15,426 nucleotides of DNA from JALZAA01 sp036005605 (GTDB lineage Bacteria; Actinomycetota; Acidimicrobiia; IMCC26256; JACDBD01). The translations under genes were made by a program, and so were the position numbers. Shown here piece by piece: positions 4,938-10,905 of this stretch (positions are counted from its first letter, which is position 1; each line of letters begins with the position of its first letter). The DNA lies in NCBI GenBank assembly GCA_036005605.1, contig DASYQJ010000043.1:1-15426 (forward strand), written 5' to 3'. The notes below the pieces were generated by a model. That model was not told where the DNA came from and made no database searches. It worked only from the letters and a program-made list of their open reading frames with translations.

Positions 4938-6167
4938 GTGGCCGGGACCACCACGGGCGAGCCCGTGATCTTCAACCCGTTCGAACCCGGGTTCTTCGAC
5001 GACCCGTACCGGCAGTACGCGGCGCTCCGCGAGCACGACCCGGTACACCGCAGCCCGCTCGAGGTGTGGGTTCTGTTCCGGTACGACGACATCGTGGGCG
5101 TTCTACGCGACTCGTCGCTCAGCGTGCAGGTCGACAACGCGACGCCCACGGCGCGCATGCAGATGTTCGCCGAGCAGGCGCCCGAGGAGCGGGAGCGGGG
5201 CGCGCACTCGATCCTCAACGTCGATCCGCCCGACCACACCCGCCTGCGCCGGCTGGTGTCGAAGGCGTTCACGCCGAAGATGGTCCACGAGCTGCGGCCC
5301 CGGATACAAGCGCTCGTCGACGACGCCCTCGAGGCCATGGCGGCGCGCGGCGAGGCCGACGTGATCGGCGACCTCGCGTTCCCGCTGCCGTTCACGGTCA
5401 TCTCGGAGATGCTCGGAATGCCCGACGGCAACCGCGACGAAGTGCGCGGGTGGTCGCACACGCTGACGAAGACGCTCGACCCGATCCTCAGCCCCGAAGA
5501 GGTGGACGCCGCGTTGGCGGCCGCGAACAACATGCAGTCACACATCCAGGACGTGCTCGCCTGGAAGCGCGACCACCCGGCGGACGACCTGCTGACGGGG
5601 CTGATCGCGGCCGAGGACGAAGGCGATCGCCTCAGCGAGATCGAGCTGCTCGACCAGGTGCTCCTGCTGTACGTCGCGGGCCACGAGACAACTGTGAACT
5701 TGATCGGCAACGCGACGCTCGCACTGCTCGGCCATCCGGACCAGCTCGCGCGGTTGCGTTCCGACCCCGAGCTGGACGGCGGCGCGGTCGAGGAGCTGCT
5801 TCGGTACGACAGCCCGGTGCAATTCTCGCGTCGCATCACGACCGCAGACCTCGACCTCGACGGAACGACCATTCCGGCCGGCACCTTCACCCTGACGTGC
5901 CTCGGCTCCGCCAACCACGACGAAGCCCGGTGGGGACCGACGGCCGACGAGCTGGACATCACCCGCCCCGACGCCGGCCAGCACATGTCGTTCGGAAACG
6001 GGATCCACCACTGCCTGGGCTCGTCGCTCGCCCGGACCGAAGCGCAGGTCGCGATCGGCACGCTCGTGCGGCGGTTCCCCGACCTGAAGCTGGCGGGCGA
6101 GCCGGAACGGAACGGCCGCGTCGTGCTGCGCGGGCTGGAGTTCCTCCCGGTGACGCTCGGGGCCTGA
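4938..6167 (+). CDS. Cytochrome P450 (bacterial class I type)
   Basis: The 409-residue protein is a complete soluble P450, a haem-thiolate monooxygenase fed by ferredoxin. Landmarks are the I-helix oxygen-activation motif AGHET (247-251), followed by a second Thr; the K-helix E286-x-x-R289 in EELLRYDSP; and the haem loop FGNGIHHCLG (352-361) with ligand Cys359. The N-terminus (FNPFEPGFFDDPYRQYAALRE) and the C-helix sequence DPPDHTRLRRLVSKAFTP are typical of actinobacterial CYPs. No membrane anchor is present. The substrate cannot be named; bacterial relatives act on terpenes, fatty acids, steroids or xenobiotics. No ferredoxin or reductase gene is nearby, so redox partners must come from elsewhere. 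GTG 4938 is chosen because TAGCTT lies 6 nt upstream and no better start is present. A nucleotidyltransferase gene starts 12 nt downstream. Confidence 0.96.
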   Translation: MAGTTTGEPVIFNPFEPGFFDDPYRQYAALREHDPVHRSPLEVWVLFRYDDIVGVLRDSSLSVQVDNATPTARMQMFAEQAPEERERGAHSILNVDPPDHTRLRRLVSKAFTPKMVHELRPRIQALVDDALEAMAARGEADVIGDLAFPLPFTVISEMLGMPDGNRDEVRGWSHTLTKTLDPILSPEEVDAALAAANNMQSHIQDVLAWKRDHPADDLLTGLIAAEDEGDRLSEIELLDQVLLLYVAGHETTVNLIGNATLALLGHPDQLARLRSDPELDGGAVEELLRYDSPVQFSRRITTADLDLDGTTIPAGTFTLTCLGSANHDEARWGPTADELDITRPDAGQHMSFGNGIHHCLGSSLARTEAQVAIGTLVRRFPDLKLAGEPERNGRVVLRGLEFLPVTLGA

Positions 6168-6179
6168 CCGGCGTCCGCC

Positions 6180-6776
6180 GTGGACGTCTCGGCTCGCGTG
6201 ACCGAGGTGCTGGCGGCAAGCCCACAGGTTGTGCGGGTCGAGCTCGTCGGATCGAGAGCACGCGGCGAAGAGACTGCTCTCTCGGATTGGGACTTTCGTC
6301 TCGACACGACGAACGGAGCGGCGCTCGCTCGCGAGCTCCCTACTCTCGTCGCACCGCTCGAGCCGCTGGCGGCGCAGTGGGATCGGCTGACCGAACGTGC
6401 GACCTACATGTTGATGCTGTCCGGCGCGGTCAAGGTCGATCTCTTCCCCGGCGACGAGCGGTTCGCGATCCAACCGGCGTGGGAGCCCGCCGCTTCGAAC
6501 CTGGTCGCCATCGACGCGCACTTCTGGGATTGGGCGCTCTGGCTGGGTGGGAAGGTCCTCGCCGAGAAGGCCGGCGTCGTCGCGGAGGAGCTGCGCAAAC
6601 TGCACGCGAACCTGCTCGGGCCGCTCGGTGTCACGTCACCGCCGGCGACGGTCGAACAAGCCGTTGGCGAGTACCGGGGCGCGCGCGACCGCCTCGAGCA
6701 CCGGTGGGAGATGTCTGTGCCACGCCAGGTAGGCGATGAGGTGGCGCTCGCGCTCGTCCGGCACGGCATCATGTGA
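6180..6776 (+). CDS. Nucleotidyltransferase-fold protein (MNT/aminoglycoside adenylyltransferase type)
   Basis: The 198-residue protein has a polymerase-beta-type nucleotidyltransferase core. VELVGSRARGEETALSDWDF (20-39) carries the GS motif and the first two metal ligands, Asp36 and Asp38. VKVDLF (84-89) supplies the third carboxylate, Asp87. The remainder (about 105-195) is helical with HFWDWALWLGGK (114-125) and a basic/acidic helical tail, as in proteins that move a nucleotide onto a small molecule or protein. The intact triad suggests activity; the acceptor is unknown. It starts with GTG 12 nt after the P450 stop and overlaps the next gene by 4 nt, so the three form one transcript. A hand count of one line of its sequence (6241-6300) gives 36 G/C in 60, against 45 in 60 for a line of mfd. 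This may mean a later arrival. Confidence 0.85.
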   Translation: MDVSARVTEVLAASPQVVRVELVGSRARGEETALSDWDFRLDTTNGAALARELPTLVAPLEPLAAQWDRLTERATYMLMLSGAVKVDLFPGDERFAIQPAWEPAASNLVAIDAHFWDWALWLGGKVLAEKAGVVAEELRKLHANLLGPLGVTSPPATVEQAVGEYRGARDRLEHRWEMSVPRQVGDEVALALVRHGIM

Positions 6777-7225
6777 CCGCGTTCGTGACGGCGGGAGCCG
6801 GGTTCTTGCTCGCGGTGCTGTGGTTCGACTTGATGTTCGACGTGCAAGCACTGCGACACCGTGACGGTGATCTCCCCGAGGACGTGCTGTCTTCGTCGGC
6901 GAGTTACTACCGGCGCGTGACGACGGCGGCGCGGCCGATGAACCGGCTCATCGCGGCGGTGATGGTGGGAACCATCGTCGCGATCATCGTGCAGCTGGTT
7001 CAGGGCGACGCCCCACGCTGGGCGGGAGTCGTGTCTCTGGTGTTGACCGCCGCCGCGATCTCGGTCGCGGCGGTGCACACGGTCCCGAGCGCCGTGCAGC
7101 TCGGGACTCGCTCGGACACGATCGCCGGCCAGAGTCGCCTGGCGCGATCCATCCTGCGCGACCACTTGCTCTGCATCACGGCCGTCGCCGTCGTGCTCCT
7201 GATACAACTTGTGTTCGCGAGGTAA
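6773..7225 (+). CDS. Hypothetical four-helix integral membrane protein
   Basis: The 150-residue product has about four predicted membrane helices (3-22, 58-76, 84-103 and 131-148). The first helix contains the striking run LWFDLMFDVQ (16-25), with acidic residues inside or at the end of the hydrophobic stretch. A polar loop (26-57) holds SYYRRVTTAARPMNRL. The last loop (108-130) is polar and basic. I recognise no family and assign no function; buried Asp residues would suit ion, proton or metal handling. The GTG at 6773 overlaps the nucleotidyltransferase stop (ATGTGA), which implies translational coupling and possibly joint function. There is no ribosome binding site of its own. An alternative start is unlikely because the first helix begins at once. 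Confidence 0.75.
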   Translation: MTAFVTAGAGFLLAVLWFDLMFDVQALRHRDGDLPEDVLSSSASYYRRVTTAARPMNRLIAAVMVGTIVAIIVQLVQGDAPRWAGVVSLVLTAAAISVAAVHTVPSAVQLGTRSDTIAGQSRLARSILRDHLLCITAVAVVLLIQLVFAR

Positions 7226-7276
7226 TGGACGGCCGGGCGCGAATTGGCGACACTGGAGCTGCAGATCCCGGGCTGC

Positions 7277-7284
7277 GGGGAGGA
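7277..7284 (+). promoter_or_regulatory. Strong ribosome binding site of the small basic protein gene
   Basis: GGGGAGGA lies 3 nt before the ATG at 7288. It is among the best Shine-Dalgarno matches in the window and picks this ATG over the in-frame ATG at 7225. Confidence 0.75.
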
Positions 7285-7287
7285 CGA

Positions 7288-7425
7288 ATGGCCGACAAGT
7301 CGCCACATTTCTCGAAGGACAAGAAGAAGGGCAAGACGCTGCAGGAGAAGCGGGCGGCCAAGCGGCAGAAGCGATCGGAGCGCCGAGCCGCCGACGAAGC
7401 CCGGAACCGCACGGAAGGGATCTAG
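7288..7425 (+). CDS. Small Lys/Arg-rich protein of 45 residues
   Basis: This short gene encodes a very basic, hydrophilic peptide that starts MADKSPHFSKDKKKGKTLQ and continues with EKRAAKRQKRSERRAADEAR. It is probably disordered or a single helix, with no membrane segment. The strong ribosome site and in-frame stop make it a credible gene although it is easily missed. Short MxDKSP... basic proteins recur in bacterial genomes in my memory, generally without known function; RNA or ribosome binding is a guess from charge. It lies alone between the membrane-protein gene (62-nt gap) and the acetyltransferase gene (29-nt gap), on the same strand, and could be the fourth gene of the P450 transcript. 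Confidence 0.7.
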   Translation: MADKSPHFSKDKKKGKTLQEKRAAKRQKRSERRAADEARNRTEGI

Positions 7426-7442
7426 CGAGCTCCGAGTTTGGG

Positions 7443-7448
7443 TAGAGC
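7443..7448 (+). promoter_or_regulatory. Possible -10 element of the GNAT gene (leaderless)
   Basis: TAGAGC is followed by 6 nt and the ATG at 7455, repeating the leaderless spacing seen elsewhere in the window, though the last base of the hexamer is C rather than T. GGGT/ACCC (7440-7443, 7451-7454) flanks it as a small dyad. There is no Shine-Dalgarno sequence before this ATG. Confidence 0.35.
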
Positions 7449-7454
7449 TAACCC

Positions 7455-7973
7455 ATGCCCGGCTCCGAGCACACGCGACTGCAGACGGAACGGTTGGTCC
7501 TGCGGCCGTTCCGACCAGACGACGGCGAGGCGATAGCCCGCTACGCCGCTGACGACGAGTACCGGCGCTACTTGAGCCCTCATAAGCCGGACGCCGAGGA
7601 GGTCGTAGCCCGTAACGTCGGCGTCGACTGGTCGGTTCAACGCTCGTGGGTGATCACGCTCGACGACGAGCTCGTCGGATCGACCTTCCTCGGAATCAAC
7701 TCCGAGGACGACGCCGCCGAGCTCACGTGCCTGGTGTCACCCCGCTGCTGGCGGAAGGGCATCGGCACCGAGGCCGCCGCCGCCGCCCTGGAGCACGCGT
7801 TCGTCGAGCTCGAACTGGCCAAGGTCGTTGGTCGCACCGATCCGCGACACGTGGCGGCCCTCAGTCTGATGAAGAAGCTCGGCATGCAACCCCAGGGATC
7901 GACGCACACGGACGAGGTGATCTACGAGCTCACGCGCCGCGACTGGTCGCGCGCTCGACCTGCCGCCAGATGA
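7455..7973 (+). CDS. GNAT-family N-acetyltransferase (RimJ/RimL type)
   Basis: The 172-residue protein has the RimJ/RimL-like GNAT layout. LQTERLVLRPFRPDD (9-23) at the N-terminus is the usual opening of this group. A central beta strand (WVITLDDELVGSTFLGI) precedes the acetyl-CoA pyrophosphate loop RKGIGTEAA (100-108). VVGRTDPRHVAALSLMKKLGM (124-144) contains the motif-B region typical of this group. It transfers acetyl from acetyl-CoA to an amine, either a protein N-terminus or a small molecule; the target cannot be named. The start is supported by the conserved opening 9 residues in and a possible leaderless promoter. Its 3' end overlaps the convergent SDR gene by 44 nt, so no terminator separates them. 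Confidence 0.9.
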   Translation: MPGSEHTRLQTERLVLRPFRPDDGEAIARYAADDEYRRYLSPHKPDAEEVVARNVGVDWSVQRSWVITLDDELVGSTFLGINSEDDAAELTCLVSPRCWRKGIGTEAAAAALEHAFVELELAKVVGRTDPRHVAALSLMKKLGMQPQGSTHTDEVIYELTRRDWSRARPAAR

Positions 7974-8706
7974 GGCGGGGCGCGAAGCGCCGGGCACGCC
8001 ACACTGACTTCGTGCCCTTGCCGGGCAGGACGAACAGCTCGCCCGCCTCGAGCGAGGTTTCGATCGCATCGACCACGACGGAAGGGTCGATGCCGCCCTG
8101 ACCGCCCAGGGCGACGGCGTCGCGCGCCCGGATGCCGGCGACCATGGGCGTGTCGACGACCGGCGGGCACACACAGGCGAACCGCACGCCGCTCCCGCGG
8201 TTCTCGTACGCCAGCACCTCCATGAACGCCACCACGGCGTGTTTCGAAGCCGAGTACGCGCCGAGGTGCGGGCTCGGCAGCCAACCGGCGAGCGAGGCGA
8301 ACGCGACGACGTCGCCCCGGCGCCGATCGAGCATCCCGGGCAGCACGGCCTTCACCATGTGGGCCGTGCCGAGAAAGTTGACGGCGATCGTGCGGTCGAT
8401 CTCGTCGACGGGCTGCTCGGCGAGCGGCGCCGGGAGGCAGATGCCGGCCGCGTGCACGAGCCGGTCGATCGGTCCCAGCGCCGACTCGACCTCTTTCACG
8501 ACGCGTTCGACGGCGTCGGCGTCGGAGACGTCGCAGGTCCACGAGCGCATGGTCGGCGCCCGTCCGACGGTTTCGGCGAGGCCGTCGTCGTCGACGTCGA
8601 TGGCGGCCACGGACGAGCCGGCCGCGGCCAGACGGCGCGCTGCCAGTTGACCCATCCCGCTGCCCGCGCCCGTGACCAGTGCGACCGCCGGCGACGACGG
8701 GATCAC
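7930..8706 (-). CDS. Short-chain dehydrogenase/reductase (SDR)
   Basis: The 258-residue protein is a classical SDR with a Rossmann fold. It shows the cofactor motif TGAGSGMG (12-19) and an Asp at the end of the second strand (AAIDVDD, Asp37), which favours NAD(H) over NADP(H). HAAG (85-88) replaces the usual NNAG. The catalytic set Asn110, Ser138, Tyr151 and Lys155 (YSASK) is complete. The C-terminal part (GIDPSVVVDAIETSLEAGELFVLPG) matches SDRs that oxidise or reduce hydroxyl/keto groups of lipids, steroids or polyols; the substrate is unknown. GTG 8706 overlaps the stop of the ADC-like gene (GTGA), with a weak GGACGAG ribosome site. It is the last gene of the mfd operon and collides tail-to-tail with the GNAT gene. 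An ADC-like decarboxylase next door suggests a shared keto-acid pathway. Confidence 0.92.
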   Translation of the reverse strand: MIPSSPAVALVTGAGSGMGQLAARRLAAAGSSVAAIDVDDDGLAETVGRAPTMRSWTCDVSDADAVERVVKEVESALGPIDRLVHAAGICLPAPLAEQPVDEIDRTIAVNFLGTAHMVKAVLPGMLDRRRGDVVAFASLAGWLPSPHLGAYSASKHAVVAFMEVLAYENRGSGVRFACVCPPVVDTPMVAGIRARDAVALGGQGGIDPSVVVDAIETSLEAGELFVLPGKGTKSVWRARRFAPRLIWRQVERATSRGA

Positions 8707-9434
8707 AGCTCGTCCGGGGCCTGGAACTGCATGCGTACGTGGTCGATCGTGCTGCTGAAGACGGCGCGCCCGGGCAGGCCGAGACTGCGCAGCTCCTTGG
8801 CGATCGGGTGGTCGCCGAGCGACAACAACGCGCCGGTCGGCCGGCCGCGCACGCCCGCGGGCTGCATCGACCACGCGGTGCGGCGCAGCACGCCGTCGGC
8901 GTGCGAGTAGGAATCCACGCTCGAACCGCGCGCCGGCATGGTGAACCCGGGACGGATCGCCAGCGAGAGTACGAACTCGCCGTCGTGACGGAGCTCGCAG
9001 CGGGCGATGGGCCCGGCGAGGTCGAGGTCGATGTCGGCGAGGAACTTCGGGAAGCCCCAGATGCCGCGGCCCGCTTCGAGCGTGAACTCCTGGTTCACCG
9101 GCAGCTGGTGGATGAACGCGCCGAGGAAGCCGCGGGCGACTTCGGCGGCCTTCGTGAACGTCGACGCCGGCTCCATCCCCTTGTGACGAACGAGGAACGC
9201 CACCGCGAACTCGTGGTACGGGCCGAGGTCGCTGTCGAGGTAGCGCATGAACGCGAGCGAGCACACCGCCCGGCCCGGGAGCGGCTCTGCGACCTCGAGG
9301 CCCGAATACCCGATGAGATCCTGCGCCGCGGCCGACGGCACCAGGAACGACGCCATGTGCGCGCTCGCGTCCCGCACCTCGACCGGGATCGTGACCTCGT
9401 GACCTTGGATCGTGTAGCGCGACGCGCGGCTCAT
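8703..9434 (-). CDS. Acetoacetate decarboxylase-like protein
   Basis: The 243-residue protein resembles the acetoacetate decarboxylase superfamily (beta-cone fold). PYHEFAVAF (72-80) carries Glu75, and GIWGFPKFLADI (124-135) carries Lys130 at the place of the Schiff-base Lys of Clostridium ADC (Lys115). The neighbour that lowers the lysine pKa in classical ADC (Lys116) is Phe131 here. Related ADC-like proteins can act as aldolases, dehydratases or other Schiff-base enzymes, so decarboxylation of acetoacetate should not be assumed. ATG 9434 overlaps the mazG stop (ATGA) and has GGGGGGAG just upstream. An upstream in-frame extension is a mazG shadow. The SDR follows with a 4-nt overlap; together they look like a two-step keto-acid or carbonyl module carried on the mfd-mazG transcript. 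Confidence 0.85.
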   Translation of the reverse strand: MSRASRYTIQGHEVTIPVEVRDASAHMASFLVPSAAAQDLIGYSGLEVAEPLPGRAVCSLAFMRYLDSDLGPYHEFAVAFLVRHKGMEPASTFTKAAEVARGFLGAFIHQLPVNQEFTLEAGRGIWGFPKFLADIDLDLAGPIARCELRHDGEFVLSLAIRPGFTMPARGSSVDSYSHADGVLRRTAWSMQPAGVRGRPTGALLSLGDHPIAKELRSLGLPGRAVFSSTIDHVRMQFQAPDEL

Positions 9435-10903
9435 GGCTCTCCCCCCGACTCGATCCAGAGCGCCGCCACTGCCCGGGGCGTGAGCGCCGGCAGCTCGAGC
9501 TGCCTCGCCTCGGCCAGGCGCTCCATCGCCTCGAATCGACGACGAAACCGTACCGCCCATCCCCGCAACGCCGACTCGGCGTCGATGCCGCCCGACCGGG
9601 CGAGCACGATCGCGGCTGCCAGGAGGTCGCCGAGCTGGGTCTCGAGGTCCCGGCCGTCGTCCGTGCGGAGCTCGGCCAGGACGGCGTCCAGCCGCCGCAG
9701 CGCGTCGTCGCGTCCCCCGGGATCGAGCCCGACCGACGCCGCCTTGCGCATCAGCTTGTGCGCGTAGAGCAGCGACGGCAGCCCGGGCGTGATGCCGGCG
9801 ACGATCGAGGTGGCACCCTTCTCGTCCTTCTTGATCTGCTCCCAGTTCCGCATCACGTCCGACGTGGTTTCCGCATCGGTGTCGCCGAAGACGTGCGGGT
9901 GGCGGTGGACGAGCTTGTCGTGAATGCCGCGGGCGACGCCGGCCATGTCGAACGCGCCCGCTTCCTCAGCGAGCACGGCGTGGAAGATCACCTGGTACAG
10001 GAGGTCACCGAGCTCGTCCTCGAGCGCGCGGTACGCGCCGGCGGAGACGTCTCCGGCGGGCGCGTCGGCCGGGAGCGCCTCGACCGCCTCCACCACCTCG
10101 TACGCCTCCTCGAGCAGGTAGCGCGTGAGCGAGTGGTGCGTCTGGTCGGCGTCCCAGGGACATCCGCCGGGTCGGCGCAGCCGCTCGGCCAGTCCGAGCA
10201 GCCGGGCGAGCTCGCGGGCCGCCGCGCTCACGCCGCTGTCGACGAGCAGAGCGGTGAGGTGATCAGGTTCGACGTCGCGATCGAGGTCCGCGAGCGCGAC
10301 CGTGCGCACCTCCTCGTCGTCGAGACCGAGGTGACGGAGCATCGTCACCGGCGCATCGGCCGGAAGCACCTCGAGCAGCACCAACTTCACGTCCGAGAGC
10401 AGCAGGCGCGTGTCGCATTGCGCGATGAGGACCGGGCCGCCGCCGACCGCGTCCTCGGCCGTGAGATGACGGGCATCGGCGAGGCGGGCGCCGGCCATCG
10501 GGTCGACACCGAGGCGGGCCCATGCCAGCTCGGCGAACGAGAGGCCGGGCACGAGCTCGAGCACGATGTCGCCGCGGGCGGCGGCGGCGCGCAGGAGCTC
10601 GACGCTGCGCTCGGCGACGGCCGGGTTGCCGGGCACGGCGTACACCAGCTCGCCGGCGGTGGCGGCGACGTCGAGGAGCTCGGCGGCGATGCGGTCGTAG
10701 ACCTCGTCGAGCTCGTCGGCGGCTTCGTAGTCGTCATCGAAGCTGCGGAGCTCGAGACCGGCGGCGGCCAGGTCGCCGACGGCGGGATGCCGGGAGGTGC
10801 GCACATACCGGTTCGGGATCTGCTCGAGTGCACGGCGCGCGGCGGGGAGTACGTGGTCGGCGCCCGCCGGCCCGAGGCCGACGACCACGATGCGGCCGCC
10901 CAC
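9431..10903 (-). CDS. mazG: MazG nucleoside triphosphate pyrophosphohydrolase with YabN-like N-terminal domain
   Basis: The 490-residue fusion has two parts. Residues 1-225 resemble a tetrapyrrole (SAM-dependent) methylase domain as in Bacillus YabN: RIVVVGLGPAG (4-14), TSRHPAV (36-42) and VYAVPGNPAVAE (87-98). The usual GPG of the SAM loop is GPA here, so methylation is uncertain. Residues 230-490 are MazG: RPGGCPWDADQTHHSL (244-259), EEAYEVVEA (265-273), EDELGDLLYQVIFHA (295-309), HRHPHVFGD (333-341) and a second helical half (about 376-465). MazG hydrolyses (d)NTPs to NMP plus PPi, cleaning the pool of damaged nucleotides and, in some bacteria, lowering ppGpp. GTG 10903 begins 2 nt past the stop of the foldase gene. 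It is the third gene of a tight operon behind mfd, a partnership of repair and pool sanitation also seen in mycobacteria (Rv1020-Rv1021). Confidence 0.95.
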   Translation of the reverse strand: MGGRIVVVGLGPAGADHVLPAARRALEQIPNRYVRTSRHPAVGDLAAAGLELRSFDDDYEAADELDEVYDRIAAELLDVAATAGELVYAVPGNPAVAERSVELLRAAAARGDIVLELVPGLSFAELAWARLGVDPMAGARLADARHLTAEDAVGGGPVLIAQCDTRLLLSDVKLVLLEVLPADAPVTMLRHLGLDDEEVRTVALADLDRDVEPDHLTALLVDSGVSAAARELARLLGLAERLRRPGGCPWDADQTHHSLTRYLLEEAYEVVEAVEALPADAPAGDVSAGAYRALEDELGDLLYQVIFHAVLAEEAGAFDMAGVARGIHDKLVHRHPHVFGDTDAETTSDVMRNWEQIKKDEKGATSIVAGITPGLPSLLYAHKLMRKAASVGLDPGGRDDALRRLDAVLAELRTDDGRDLETQLGDLLAAAIVLARSGGIDAESALRGWAVRFRRRFEAMERLAEARQLELPALTPRAVAALWIESGGEP

Positions 10904-10905
10904 GA

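Noticed and set aside
5066..6739. Open frame of 557 codons overlapping P450 and nucleotidyltransferase
   Set aside because: It is an Arg/Ala-rich third-frame shadow running through two genes with intact catalytic motifs.
6180..6776. Nucleotidyltransferase as antitoxin or toxin of a HEPN/MNT pair
   Set aside because: The adjacent gene is a four-helix membrane protein, not a HEPN protein (no RX4-6H motif), and the NTase is longer than typical MNT antitoxins.
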